Assembly: GCA_951828585.1 (NCBI GenBank)
Contig: OX639991.1
Span: 744,001-808,000, forward strand
DNA: 64,000 nucleotides
Source of the DNA: Longimicrobiales bacterium
GTDB lineage: Bacteria; Gemmatimonadota; Gemmatimonadetes; Longimicrobiales; Gaopeijiaceae
Direction of reading: 5' to 3'
Numbering within the stretch: position 1 is the first letter of the stretch; each line of letters starts with the position of its first letter. The notes beneath the pieces were generated by a model that did not search any database, was not told where the DNA came from, and saw nothing but the letters and a program-made list of their open reading frames with translations. Shown here piece by piece: positions 13,780-22,685 of this stretch. The translations under genes were made by a program, and so were the position numbers.

Positions 13780-15048
13780 TCAGCCCCCGCTCACCACAAT
13801 CCGAAACCGCACCACCCGCTGGACCCCCAACTCGTCCCGGGTCACCGCCCAGACGTAGTCCCCGTCGAAGACCGGTTCCACATAGGGCGTGAAATCGTCC
13901 GGCGGCGCCACGACTCCCAGATAGGTCCCGTCGGGCTCGAAGACATCGTAGCGTACCAGTTCTCTCCAGAACACGGGAATCGAAGAGGGATCCTCCGGGT
14001 CGCGATCCTCGTTCTCGACCGCGCGTGCCTCGGCAGACAGCCTCACCCAGATGCGTCCGTCCCGGCCCGCCAGCAGTTCGTGAAAGAACGGCTTGTGATC
14101 GGGGATCGGCGGGCCGTTCCAGTTCCAGTCCGGGTCCACGTTCCGCATTCCCCGCGTTGTGCGTTCGCGTTCGGAGGCGCGCTCCTCGTCGTTCACCGGA
14201 ACCGGATCCGCGGCGCGTTCGATCCGGAGCACGCCGTCGTCGCGGGCGAGGTCGATCCGGTATTCGGAGGACAGACCGGTCAGGAAATGGCCGCTGGGGT
14301 GGACCGTCCAGAGAAACACGGGGTTGAACGGCACGGGTGTTGTCGTCGAAACATGCGTGGGTTGTCCACTCGCGTTGACACCTCTTCTCTCGGCACTCAG
14401 CATCGGGGGCTCATGGGTGCTCGAGGGATCCGGGAGGGAGTCGACTTGCGTTCCATCCGGTCCGAACACGATGAGGTACAGTCCGTCGTCCCGAGACAGG
14501 ACGCCGGTACGCACGAGCGTGCGTCCGTTCACGTCGGTGTACAACGGGAAGGACGAGTGTAATCCACCTGCGTTGTACCCCCATTGTTCCGACTCGCCGG
14601 TGGCGGGAACGAAGACTTCTAGCCGCTGGTTTCCGGGATCGCGCACCACCAGCCGGCTGTCCGGCAGCAGCGCGATGGCCTCGGCGCGGTTGAACTCGCG
14701 CGGACCCTCTCCGCGTCTGCCCAGCGTCTTCACGTAAACCCCGGCCGAGTCGAAGACGCGCACCTCCTGAGCCTGGCCGTCGAACACGTAGACGTTGCGG
14801 TCATCATCCACCGCGATCGAGAAGATCCAACCGAAGAGATATTCCTCGGCCCCGTCGAGTTCACCGATTGAGACGTCGAGGACCAGGGTAGCTTCCGTGC
14901 CCCAGACGCTTCCCGACAGGGTGCGCACCACGGTGGTGTCGCCGATGGTTTCGGTGACGACCTCGGGTTTGGCAACGGGAGGCACCGTTTCGGCTTCGCA
15001 GGCCGCGAGAATGAACGGCGTCGTCAACAGCAGAAAACAGGTTCGCAT
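13780..15048 (-). CDS. Six-bladed beta-propeller lipoprotein (subfamily A, copy 2)
   Basis: 422 residues with the lipobox ILAAC at the end of the signal (Cys17). Sequence tracks copy 1 closely through TIGDTTVVRTLSGSVWG, SIAVDDDRNVYVFDGQAQ and RIWVRLSAEA, and ends FDGDYVWAVTRDELGVQRVVRF. It carries an extra loop near residue 230 (ERRGVNASGQPTHVS). The upstream DNA keeps the CACCTGGTGAAGG-like leader of copy 1 but has lost the 17-bp motif; instead a lipoprotein gene ends 43 bases before it, so it may be transcribed with that gene. Function of the propeller is unknown. Confidence 0.88.
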   Translation of the reverse strand: MRTCFLLLTTPFILAACEAETVPPVAKPEVVTETIGDTTVVRTLSGSVWGTEATLVLDVSIGELDGAEEYLFGWIFSIAVDDDRNVYVFDGQAQEVRVFDSAGVYVKTLGRRGEGPREFNRAEAIALLPDSRLVVRDPGNQRLEVFVPATGESEQWGYNAGGLHSSFPLYTDVNGRTLVRTGVLSRDDGLYLIVFGPDGTQVDSLPDPSSTHEPPMLSAERRGVNASGQPTHVSTTTPVPFNPVFLWTVHPSGHFLTGLSSEYRIDLARDDGVLRIERAADPVPVNDEERASERERTTRGMRNVDPDWNWNGPPIPDHKPFFHELLAGRDGRIWVRLSAEARAVENEDRDPEDPSSIPVFWRELVRYDVFEPDGTYLGVVAPPDDFTPYVEPVFDGDYVWAVTRDELGVQRVVRFRIVVSGG

Positions 15049-15090
15049 CGTCCGATCCTCCCTTCACCAGGTGAACTGTCCGGGCCCGGC

Positions 15091-15663
15091 TCACCATGAC
15101 GCACCCGGCCCGTAGTACTTGACCCGTTCTTTCTCCAGAATCTCGCGCAAGCCGCCGGGAGTACTCTTCACCAGGTTCCGGAAATCCTGCCACTCTACCG
15201 AGCTTGGGATGTTAGCCGGGACATCCACCACCCCGCGCAGCGACGCCGGAAGCTCGCTTTCCAGGTCGGATGCCCAATGCCCACGTCCACCCCCGGAGCC
15301 ATAATGATCGAGCCTCGCCGGCAAATGGCCCACATAGATATTCGTGAAGCCGTAGTCGAACCCGGCCACGAACGGCAGCACGGCGCCGCTTTGGCCCACC
15401 ACCCATACCACGCCCATTCCCCATTTGCTTCCGTATTTCCGGCTCAGCTTTCTCCACTGGACCCCCGTCACTGTATCACCCGGCTCCAGCGGCCAGTTCG
15501 GGAGCGCGTAGTTGGTGATCTCCGGTGACGCCCGCATGACGCGCGGGTAGTCACCATCCAGCGCTGCCTGCGCTATCGGATCGTTGGGCGGGACGCTGGT
15601 CGACTTCGGAGGTTCCTGGCACCCCGTCAGCGCGGTGAGGAGGAAGGGTAGTGCTAGTCGCAT
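15091..15663 (-). CDS. Putative lipoprotein, unknown
   Basis: 190 residues. The signal ends LLTALTGCQEP, a good lipobox with Cys15. The mature part has an aromatic-rich beta segment (WGMGVVWVVGQSGAVLPFVAGFD) and a Gly-rich loop, and ends with a helical FRNLVKSTPGGLREILEK. I do not recognise the family. It lies between propeller copies 2 and 3 on the same strand, 43 bases ahead of copy 2. It may be a lineage-specific envelope protein. Confidence 0.68.
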   Translation of the reverse strand: MRLALPFLLTALTGCQEPPKSTSVPPNDPIAQAALDGDYPRVMRASPEITNYALPNWPLEPGDTVTGVQWRKLSRKYGSKWGMGVVWVVGQSGAVLPFVAGFDYGFTNIYVGHLPARLDHYGSGGGRGHWASDLESELPASLRGVVDVPANIPSSVEWQDFRNLVKSTPGGLREILEKERVKYYGPGASW

Positions 15664-15778
15664 TTCGAGCCTCCCAGATGATACGGCTGTTCACCTGTCC
15701 TACATCTCGGCGACTCCGGCGATGACTCCGGATGCCGCGATGAAGATCGCGTTCGAACGGTTCCGCGCCAAAGTCGAC

Positions 15779-17044
15779 TCACCCCCCACCCACCACAATC
15801 CGGTACCGCACCACCCGCTCCACCCCCAGCCCGTCCCGGGTCACCCCCCACACGTAGTCCCCATCGAAGACCGGGTTCACGAACGGCGTGAAATCGTCCG
15901 GCGGCGCCACCACCCCCAGATACGTCCCGTCGGGCTCGAAGACGTCGTAGCGCAGCGGCTCAACCCAGGTCACCGGCGCCGGTGAGGGATCGTTCGGATC
16001 GTGGTCCTCGTCTTCCACGGCGTGTGCCTCGGTCCACAGCCTCACCCAGATGCGGCCGTCCCGTCCAGCCAGCAGTTGCTGGTAGAACGGCTTGTGTTCC
16101 GGGATCGAGGGGCCGTCCCAGCTCCAGCCTGGAATGTTGGATTGCAGGCGCCGTTCGACGCTTTCGCGCCGCCGGGCGCCCTCGTCGGCGTGGACCGGTG
16201 CGGGATCCGTGGTCCGTTCGATTCTGAGTATGCCGTCGTCGCGGTTGACGTCGATCCGGTAGTCGGCGGGCAGGCCGGTGACGAAATGGCCGCTGGGGTG
16301 GATGGTCCACTGAAACGAGGGGGCGAAGGGTACCGGTGCGGTGTACCTCGCATTTCCTCCCTCGACCTCGCCCTCGGCCACCACGACAGGAGGCTCGTAA
16401 GGGCTCGTGGGTTCAGGGAGCGTATCGAGGTGCGTCCCGTCCGGCCCCAGCACGATGATGTGCCAGACCCAATCAGTGCTCGACAGATCGCGGGTGATCA
16501 GATATGTGCGGCCGTGCGTGTCGGTATGAAGAGGGGAATTCGAACCGGAGTTCCCCGGATCGTATCCCCAGTGGTCGGTCTCTCCGGCACCGGGACCGAA
16601 GACGGCAACCCGCTTGTTCCCGATATCGCGCACCAACAGTCGGCCATCCGGAAGAATGTCGATGGCCTCGGCGCTTCTGAATTCGCCCGGCCCCTCTCCC
16701 CGGCGTCCCAGCGTCTCCACGTATGCACCCTCGGAGTCGAAGACGCGGACGTGGTGAGCCTGTCCATCGAACACGTACACGTTGTGTTCATCGTCCACCG
16801 CGATCGACCAGATGTTGCCGAAGAGGTACTCCTCGTCCCCCTCGAGTTCGCCGATCGAGATTTCGGGCACCAGGGCCACCTCCCCCTCCCACACGCTCCC
16901 CGACACGGTGCGGACCACGGTCGTGTCACCGATAGTCTCGGTGACGACATCCGGTCCCGCAGCGTTCGAGCCGGTGTCGGTCTCACAGGCCGCAAGGCCG
17001 ACTGCGCCCGCCGCGGCGCCCACCAACAGAAGATTGCTTCTCAT
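15779..17044 (-). CDS. Six-bladed beta-propeller lipoprotein (subfamily A, copy 3)
   Basis: 421 residues. The signal peptide differs from copies 1 and 2 (LLLVGAAAGAVGLAAC, Cys20) but the body is clearly paralogous: TIGDTTVVRTVSGSVWEGE, NVYVFDGQAHHVRVFD, GEGPGEF, RIWVRLWTEA and FDGDYVWGVTRDGLGVERVVRY. The conserved 17-bp motif lies 32 bases upstream of the ATG, the same distance as in copy 1. The M49-like peptidase gene ends 60 bases upstream on the same strand. Ligand or partner unknown. Confidence 0.88.
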   Translation of the reverse strand: MRSNLLLVGAAAGAVGLAACETDTGSNAAGPDVVTETIGDTTVVRTVSGSVWEGEVALVPEISIGELEGDEEYLFGNIWSIAVDDEHNVYVFDGQAHHVRVFDSEGAYVETLGRRGEGPGEFRSAEAIDILPDGRLLVRDIGNKRVAVFGPGAGETDHWGYDPGNSGSNSPLHTDTHGRTYLITRDLSSTDWVWHIIVLGPDGTHLDTLPEPTSPYEPPVVVAEGEVEGGNARYTAPVPFAPSFQWTIHPSGHFVTGLPADYRIDVNRDDGILRIERTTDPAPVHADEGARRRESVERRLQSNIPGWSWDGPSIPEHKPFYQQLLAGRDGRIWVRLWTEAHAVEDEDHDPNDPSPAPVTWVEPLRYDVFEPDGTYLGVVAPPDDFTPFVNPVFDGDYVWGVTRDGLGVERVVRYRIVVGGG

Positions 17045-17075
17045 CCCCCAAGCCTCCCTGCTCAGGTAAATCGCA

Positions 17076-17092
17076 GTTTACATTATGACAAC
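17076..17092. promoter_or_regulatory. Recurring 17-bp operator/promoter motif
   Basis: GTTTACATTATGACAAC lies 32 bases before the ATG at 17044. It differs from the copy at 12628-12644 at two positions and from 5972-5988 at two positions. Constant spacing to the start suggests a promoter-linked site. Confidence 0.55.
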
Positions 17093-17104
17093 TCTGCTTG
17101 TCAT

Positions 17105-18784
17105 TTATTCCCCAAACAACACGCTCACCCCCTGTTCGAACACGATATCACGCGGAATCCCCGCCGCATCCAGCCGATCCAGGTCCGCCTGCAGATCCGG
17201 CGGCACGATCCCCTTCTCCTCGATCAGCTGGGCGACTCCCTCATAATCCCCATCCCCCTGAAGCGTCAGAATCAGGTTGCTCAGCCCCGCCACCGCCTCC
17301 CGCATCGCCTCGAAGTCGACCCGGTACTTCCCCGTCGCCTCGTCCCGGCTGAAGGCGCCCTGCTCCCGGAAGTAGTTGAACCGCACCATGTTCGCGCGGC
17401 CGTGGGCACTCGCGGCGCCGAAGCGGACCGAACGAAAGATCCCCGCCAGGAACGTCACGTAGTGGTGCTCGACCGAGTGTTCGGTCAGCTCGCCGCGCTC
17501 GAACAGCTGGGTCACCATATGGAGCCCGACCACGTCCGCCTTCCCCTCCTCCATCGGTGACGCGTGCTCGCGCAGCGCCTCGCGCACCGTCCCCTGGCCG
17601 TTGATCGTGTTCTTGACGCCGAGCCCGTGGGCGACCTCGTGGAACATCGTGTTGCCGAAGAAGGCATCGAAGACGACGTACTGCTGCTGGTCCTCGTCGA
17701 TCAGTTCCTCCGCGATCCCCACCATGATCTTGTCGAACTTGGCCTGCATGGCGTTCTTGAGCTGAAGGCGGCGGGTCCCCTTGGCGAGCTGGACCTCCTC
17801 GTCGTTGGGGAGGTTGATTGCGATCGTCTTGGCGCCCGCGTTGGCGTCGCCGGCGTAGTAGACTGCGTCGTACGCGTTCAGGTCGGAGTCGGTGCCCGGA
17901 GTCTCGGTCTTGTACTCGTCCGCGACGGGAAGGCTCTCCTGGAGGCTGGGAAGCAGCGCCGCGAAACGCGCCAGCCTCTCGCTCCACGCCATGTCCTTGA
18001 TCAGGACGAAGCCTTCGTGTGCGGCCTTCGCTCCGAAGAGCTGGTCCTCGTACGTCTCGATCGGGCCGATCACGACGTCGATCGGGTTCTGCTTCATGTC
18101 GAGCCAGGTCATGTCGCTCGGCTGGTAGTCGTCGGTCTCGAGGGCGTCGGCGCGGAGCATGAGGTAGTGGGCGAGGGCGGGGTCGCTGGCCAGTTCGGCG
18201 GCTTGGCGGAGCCTGGCGGCGGCGGCCATGTGGGCCTCGGCGAAGGCCTCGTGGTAGGGCTGTGCGACCAGCGCGCCGTCGTCGTTGCGGCGCACGAGGG
18301 TGTAGAGGGAGCGGAGGGCCTCGTTGTCGGCGGCCGCGGCCTCGAATTCCTCGGCAGTCATGTCGGCGGGGTAGAAGTTGGCCCCTGCCGGCTTGTCGCC
18401 CACGCCTTCGATGAAGGGGCCGTCGCCGCGCAGCCGGTCCCAGGGCCCGTAGTTGATTTCGATGAAGCGGCGGGTGGCCGCGTCGCCGTTCGCGAGCGCG
18501 AGCGCGGCCTCCTTGTCCCCGTACGCCTCCTGCCAGAAGACGTGTTCCATCGGCTGCGCGGCCTCGATCAGGAGTCGCACGACCTGCTGGTCGTTCTCGG
18601 ACAGGTGGGAGAGGTCGGCCTCGAGGCGGAAGACAGCGTACTGGTCGACGAGGGCCTGCATGGAGGATCCGTCGTCGGCGGGTGCGGCCTCGTCGGGGGC
18701 GGGGTCGGCGCAGGCGGCGAGGGCGAGGGAGAGGAGGAGGGCGGCTGAGACCCCTGAATGGGCGACTTGCGAGCCGGTGGTCAT
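17105..18784 (-). CDS. M49-like (dipeptidyl-peptidase III-type) zinc peptidase lipoprotein
   Basis: 559 residues from ATG 18784, chosen because a perfect AAGGAG lies 6 bases upstream. The signal ends LSLALAAC (lipobox). The zinc site is HEVAHGLG near residue 381, with the third ligand in MEEGKADVVG near 409. The short spacing between them matches bacterial M49-like Zn-dependent hydrolases rather than classical DPP III. These enzymes release dipeptides from short peptides. The lipoprotein anchor puts it in the envelope, probably for peptide scavenging. It precedes propeller copy 3 on the same strand. Confidence 0.8.
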   Translation of the reverse strand: MTTGSQVAHSGVSAALLLSLALAACADPAPDEAAPADDGSSMQALVDQYAVFRLEADLSHLSENDQQVVRLLIEAAQPMEHVFWQEAYGDKEAALALANGDAATRRFIEINYGPWDRLRGDGPFIEGVGDKPAGANFYPADMTAEEFEAAAADNEALRSLYTLVRRNDDGALVAQPYHEAFAEAHMAAAARLRQAAELASDPALAHYLMLRADALETDDYQPSDMTWLDMKQNPIDVVIGPIETYEDQLFGAKAAHEGFVLIKDMAWSERLARFAALLPSLQESLPVADEYKTETPGTDSDLNAYDAVYYAGDANAGAKTIAINLPNDEEVQLAKGTRRLQLKNAMQAKFDKIMVGIAEELIDEDQQQYVVFDAFFGNTMFHEVAHGLGVKNTINGQGTVREALREHASPMEEGKADVVGLHMVTQLFERGELTEHSVEHHYVTFLAGIFRSVRFGAASAHGRANMVRFNYFREQGAFSRDEATGKYRVDFEAMREAVAGLSNLILTLQGDGDYEGVAQLIEEKGIVPPDLQADLDRLDAAGIPRDIVFEQGVSVLFGE

Positions 18785-18890
18785 CGGATGCTCCTTGCGT
18801 GAATCTCGTCGGTGTCCCGCCCGGGGTGGTTGCCAGGATGGGCGGATCATTTGGGGACCGGATGAGAATAGAGGACGCGCGGGGAATCTG

Positions 18891-19685
18891 CTACGGGTAG
18901 CGGCGGACGATCACCTCATGAGAAATGCTTGACGACGGGTGGCGGAGTCCCTCGTAGTTGATCTCGATGAGGTTGCGGGTCGCGTCGGAAAAGATCACCT
19001 TCAACCCCTTCGAGCAGTTGTTGGCCAGATGGTACTCCGCAGTGTGGGACACGCCGCACAGGCCAAAGTACGGCTTGCCCGGGTCTGCCAATTCTCGGTA
19101 GGGCACCCAAAGGTAAATGGTATCACTCGGCGCCATGTTGTGGAGATGCACGTGAAAGTCCCCTTCAAGAACCGAATCGGCAACGGTGATGACCGAGTCG
19201 CTCGATACGCGCACGCTCCATGTGGACAACCTGGCATGAGTGCTGCCCACATTGCCGATCTCGAAATGCAGTTCGAATCGGTCGTCCTGGACGGTCTGCG
19301 AATCGGGCCAGGCCACCAGGACGGCAAGGTCGTGACGACCCCGAACCGTCACCTCCACCTCTTCCACGGCATACAGCCCGGTGGGGTCGGTCGCGGTCAC
19401 CGTGACAGGCAATGGGGCGTGCTCGTCCTTCCCGTGGATCGTCACGGTCTCGCCGGACACGGATGCTGTCGCAAAAGCCTGCTGATGATGGGCCACCTCG
19501 GCGCTGATGGTGAGAGGGTCCGCGTCCGGGTCCGTGAAACAGGGCATGAACGAGACCGAATCGCCGATGTCCACGGTCTGGGGTGGCGTCGGACCGCATG
19601 AGAACGGAGCCTGGTTCGGCTCGCTGCACGCGGCCGTCCAGGCGATCGTGGCGACGACCAGGCACGTGGACGCCGAGCGGTTCAT
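18891..19685 (-). CDS. Lipoprotein with Ig-like/CARDB-like domains
   Basis: 264 residues. Signal and lipobox are WTAACSEP (Cys20). The first half resembles a cadherin/Ig-like repeat (PQTVDIGDSVSF, DPDADPLTISAEV, VTATDPTGLYAVEEVEVTV). The second half resembles a CARDB-type beta sandwich (FELHFEIGNVGSTHARLSTWSVRVSSD). Such domains mediate adhesion or scaffolding on the cell surface. It is 106 bases upstream of the M49-like gene on the same strand. Domain calls are by eye. Confidence 0.7.
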   Translation of the reverse strand: MNRSASTCLVVATIAWTAACSEPNQAPFSCGPTPPQTVDIGDSVSFMPCFTDPDADPLTISAEVAHHQQAFATASVSGETVTIHGKDEHAPLPVTVTATDPTGLYAVEEVEVTVRGRHDLAVLVAWPDSQTVQDDRFELHFEIGNVGSTHARLSTWSVRVSSDSVITVADSVLEGDFHVHLHNMAPSDTIYLWVPYRELADPGKPYFGLCGVSHTAEYHLANNCSKGLKVIFSDATRNLIEINYEGLRHPSSSISHEVIVRRYP

Positions 19686-19761
19686 TGCGCGCGGAACCGG
19701 TTCAGCGAGTACGTCCGCTCTTCAATGACCATCGTGCCCTGCATCCGATCCCTCCCGTCGT

Positions 19762-20271
19762 TCACTCCAGAATCAGGTCCCCGATCACATGCGTCGCGTG
19801 CTCCCACGCATCCAGCGGCGCCTTCCAGTCCCGGTCGCGGATCCGGCGCAGGTAGGTCATCTGCGCCAGGTGATACAGATAATGTTGCGCCATGTGGATC
19901 ACGTCCACACCCATCCGCGCCCCCTTCTTCCCGTCGAGCGAAGTGCGCTCCGCCATCAGCTCCTCATCGCTCTCGCACCCCTCCACCTCGGCCATCACCT
20001 GCTCCTGGATCCGGCGCATCCGTCCGGCGATCTCATCGGCCGTCCCCGGCGCGTCGTGCGAAATCACCGGCTCGATCCCCAAGCGCTTCAGGAACCAGAT
20101 GTCCACCCGGTACATGTGGCGGCAGATCTTGCCGATGCCTCGCGATCCCGGCGCGGGGTTCCAGTCGAGATCGTCCCGCGCGATGCCGTCGAGCACCGTG
20201 AAGAGCGGCCGCCGCGCGGCCTCGAAGATCTCGAGGGTGCGGTTGATTCGGGTCCGGCCGTGACTGCTCAC
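19762..20271 (-). CDS. DinB-family protein
   Basis: 169 residues from GTG 20271, where a GGGGGAG precedes the start by about 9 bases and the upstream gene ends 14 bases away. The four-helix DinB/YfiT-like fold is suggested by the His-containing helices ICRHMYRVDIWFLKRLG and VIHMAQHYLYHLAQMTYLRR, giving metal-ligand-like His positions. DinB-like proteins are often thiol-dependent S-transferases or unknown metalloenzymes. Here it ends an operon with a small alpha/beta protein and a phosphodiesterase. Confidence 0.75.
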   Translation of the reverse strand: MSSHGRTRINRTLEIFEAARRPLFTVLDGIARDDLDWNPAPGSRGIGKICRHMYRVDIWFLKRLGIEPVISHDAPGTADEIAGRMRRIQEQVMAEVEGCESDEELMAERTSLDGKKGARMGVDVIHMAQHYLYHLAQMTYLRRIRDRDWKAPLDAWEHATHVIGDLILE

Positions 20272-20285
20272 TCGTGTGCTCCCCC

Positions 20286-20606
20286 TCAAAGGTGATGCGC
20301 CATCTTCAACCGATCCACCGTCTCGGCGAAGGTATGTATCGGCACGATCCGGATCGTGTTGAACGAAGCGAGGCCGGTATCGATGCCGAACGCCTCGATC
20401 AGGTGAGGTTGTTCCGCTTCGACGATCCACAGGAAGGTGTGTTCCAGAGCGGAATGATACTGGGCCTCGATCTGGCGGATCCCGTAGGCTGTGGCCAGCT
20501 CCTCCGGTTCGAGTTCGGCGATGTCCACGAAAACCTGGGCGTATTTCACAAAGTAGAGGGGACAGGTTTCCGGGGTGTGACTTCCGTAGATTCCGTATCG
20601 TGCCAT
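20286..20606 (-). CDS. Small alpha/beta protein (DUF3303/dimeric-barrel-like)
   Basis: 106 residues. The centre, EHTFLWIVEAEQPHLIEAFGI followed by NTIRIVPIHTFAETVDRL, has the pattern of a small ferredoxin-like or dimeric alpha/beta-barrel protein and recalls DUF3303. No catalytic motif is evident. It lies 22 bases after the phosphodiesterase gene and 14 before DinB, all on the minus strand. Confidence 0.65.
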   Translation of the reverse strand: MARYGIYGSHTPETCPLYFVKYAQVFVDIAELEPEELATAYGIRQIEAQYHSALEHTFLWIVEAEQPHLIEAFGIDTGLASFNTIRIVPIHTFAETVDRLKMAHHL

Positions 20607-20628
20607 GGTGGGGACTTTCCTTCGGTGT

Positions 20629-21576
20629 CTACCGTTTAGTTCTCAGCGGCATTCCGTCCAGTTCCCACTCCGGGTCGATCCCGATGCCGAGGTGGTCCAG
20701 GGCGGTGACCGCGACATCCACAATGAAGGCGGGACCCGGATCCGGCCAGTCCGCGGTCGCCGGGCCGCTCGCCAGGATGAAGATCGTCATCTCTTCGGGG
20801 GAATCGCCGCCGTGGCCGCCGTCGGGGCGCCGGCCGTGGTCGGTGCTGATGAGGATCAGCCAGTCCTCGTCGGCGTATGTGTACCGCGCGCGGACCGCGT
20901 CCATGAGCATGCCGACGTGGCCGTCCGACAGCGCGATGGCGTCCCGGTATTCGGCGCCGATCGAGCCGTTCTGGTGACTGGTCTCGTCGGGGTTGCCGAG
21001 GTAGACGAAGAGGGCGTCGGGATCGGCTTGGGCGATGTGCTCCACGGCCTGCGCGGTGACCATCCCGTCGGCTTCCGCCCAGCCGTGCTCGTAGCCGTCG
21101 AGCGTGATGCGCGTGTCGATGGCGGGGGGGAGGAGGGGGGTGGGGTCGTCGGGCAGCTGGGCGAGGGGGAGCCAGTCGAGCGCGGCGAAGGTGGCCAGTT
21201 CGGGGCGGACCTGTTCGACCCGGGTGAGGAATGAGGGGTACTGGGCGTAGTCGCGTCCCGTGAAGTTGTTGTTGGTGACGCCGTGCTTTTCGGGCCACAC
21301 GCCGGTGAGCATCGAGGACCAGGAGGGGCCGCTGACGGAGGGGGTGGTGGTGCGGGCCTGGTCGGTATACCAGCCGGCGTCGGCGAGCGCGTCGATGTTG
21401 GGGGTGGGGACTTCGGCGAGGACATCGGGGCGCACGCCGTCGATGCCGATCAGGAGGACCTTGGGGGTGCCCTGGGATTCGTCGGCGTTCGATGGCTGCC
21501 CGTCGCCGCAGGCGGGGACCAGGAGGGATGTGAGCAGGGCAAGCGCAAGAACCGCGCGATACGTGATTTTGGCCAT
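20629..21576 (-). CDS. Alkaline-phosphatase-superfamily lipoprotein (nucleotide pyrophosphatase/phosphodiesterase type)
   Basis: 315 residues from ATG 21576. The signal ends LLVPACGDG (lipobox Cys23). Metal-binding and catalytic blocks are in the expected order: LLIGIDGVRPDVL, the nucleophile region TTTPSVSGPSWSSMLTGVWPEKHGV, GNPDETSHQNG and ISTDHGRRPDGGHGG. These mark a two-zinc type I phosphodiesterase/nucleotide pyrophosphatase. It likely acts outside the cytoplasm on phosphodiesters or nucleotides. First gene of a three-gene operon; 59 bases separate it from the divergent zinc-ribbon gene. Confidence 0.85.
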   Translation of the reverse strand: MAKITYRAVLALALLTSLLVPACGDGQPSNADESQGTPKVLLIGIDGVRPDVLAEVPTPNIDALADAGWYTDQARTTTPSVSGPSWSSMLTGVWPEKHGVTNNNFTGRDYAQYPSFLTRVEQVRPELATFAALDWLPLAQLPDDPTPLLPPAIDTRITLDGYEHGWAEADGMVTAQAVEHIAQADPDALFVYLGNPDETSHQNGSIGAEYRDAIALSDGHVGMLMDAVRARYTYADEDWLILISTDHGRRPDGGHGGDSPEEMTIFILASGPATADWPDPGPAFIVDVAVTALDHLGIGIDPEWELDGMPLRTKR

Positions 21577-21635
21577 GGTGACGCTTACGATGAGGCGCGT
21601 TGGCCGAAGTGTCCAGTAGCACACCGCGAGAATCC

Positions 21636-22655
21636 ATGTACCAGACCTGCATCTTCTGCACCAGGCCCCTCGGCTCGAACCAGTTGGTCGAGCACTTCCC
21701 TGTGGGGCGCCGCCTCGCATTCGACGGTGAGAAGGGGCGGCTGTGGGTGATTTGCCGTAAGTGCCTCCGCTGGAACCTGACGCCGATCGAGGAACGCTGG
21801 GAGGCGATCGAGGAATGCGAGCGGATCTTCCGCGACACCCCCGTGCGGGTATCGACCGAGAATATCGGGATCGCGCGGCATCCCGGGGGACTGGATCTGG
21901 TGCGGATCGGGAGGGCGCGGCGCCGCGAGTTCGCGGCCTGGCGGTATATGCAGCGGTTCAGGCGGCGTATGTTTCGCACGAACGGTGCGTTCGTCACCTA
22001 CTATGCGGCGATCTTTGCCCTGGATGCAGGTGTCCTTGTGCTGCCTACAGGCCTCTTGCCCGTCACCGGCGCGGCAGGCCTCGCCTGGCTTCTCCTGCGC
22101 ACAGTCGGCAGGGTCCGGGTTGGCGGCGGTGTCGACGAAGATGGCGCAAGAGAACGCCGCGATATCATCAGATTCAGATTCAAGGACGACTGGTCGATCC
22201 GCCTGTTGCCCGACGACGGAGAGCCCGGATTCGGAGTGGAGGTCCACAAGCTGACCCGAAAGGCGTGGTTCAGGGGCGAAGACGCCAGGCGCGTCGCCGC
22301 CGCCGTCATCCCGGCGTTTAATCCCGCCGGCGGGACTCGGTACAAGGTCGAGTGTGCGGTGGACGAGATCGCCCGCAGCGGCCACCCGAGCCGGTTCATC
22401 ACCGACACGGCGAACAAGGGCCACCGCGGCTTGAGGTTCCGCAAGGGACATATTCGGTCGTTCCCGCAAACCACCAAGCTCGCCCTCGAAATGGCCCTTC
22501 ACGAGGAACAGGAACGGCGTGCCCTTGAAGGCGAACTCTGGGTCCTGGAGCAGGCGTGGAAGGAGGCGGAAGAGATCGCCGCGATTTCGGACAACCTGTT
22601 GCTGCCGGCGGGGACCGGCGCGTTCTTTGAGAGGCACGGGCGGGAGGGTGATTGA
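21636..22655 (+). CDS. Zinc-ribbon protein with a membrane hairpin (copy 1)
   Basis: 339 residues from ATG 21636, the start that gives the conserved MYQTCIFC opening. Cys5/Cys8 and Cys40/Cys43 (VICRKCLRW) form a zinc ribbon. Residues about 122-153 form one or two membrane helices (FVTYYAAIFALDAGVLVLP and an Ala/Gly/Leu stretch). The C-terminus has a conserved helical block, LALEMALHEEQERRALEGEL, then LPAGTGAFFERHG. A paralog with the same layout lies at 24473-25495. I know no named family. It could be a membrane-anchored regulator; this is only a guess. Confidence 0.75.
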   Translation: MYQTCIFCTRPLGSNQLVEHFPVGRRLAFDGEKGRLWVICRKCLRWNLTPIEERWEAIEECERIFRDTPVRVSTENIGIARHPGGLDLVRIGRARRREFAAWRYMQRFRRRMFRTNGAFVTYYAAIFALDAGVLVLPTGLLPVTGAAGLAWLLLRTVGRVRVGGGVDEDGARERRDIIRFRFKDDWSIRLLPDDGEPGFGVEVHKLTRKAWFRGEDARRVAAAVIPAFNPAGGTRYKVECAVDEIARSGHPSRFITDTANKGHRGLRFRKGHIRSFPQTTKLALEMALHEEQERRALEGELWVLEQAWKEAEEIAAISDNLLLPAGTGAFFERHGREGD

Positions 22656-22685
22656 TCGGTTCAGAGAGCAGAGGAGGGGATCGAA

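Noticed and set aside
12811-14562. 583-codon plus-strand frame
   Set aside because: It runs antisense through the nucleotidyltransferase pair and propeller copy 2. Only a short piece matches the HsdR-N/Gre gene, which is reported as a fragment.
16001-17560. 519-codon plus-strand frame
   Set aside because: Antisense to propeller copy 3 and the end of the M49-like peptidase; low-complexity His/Val/Arg content without a domain.
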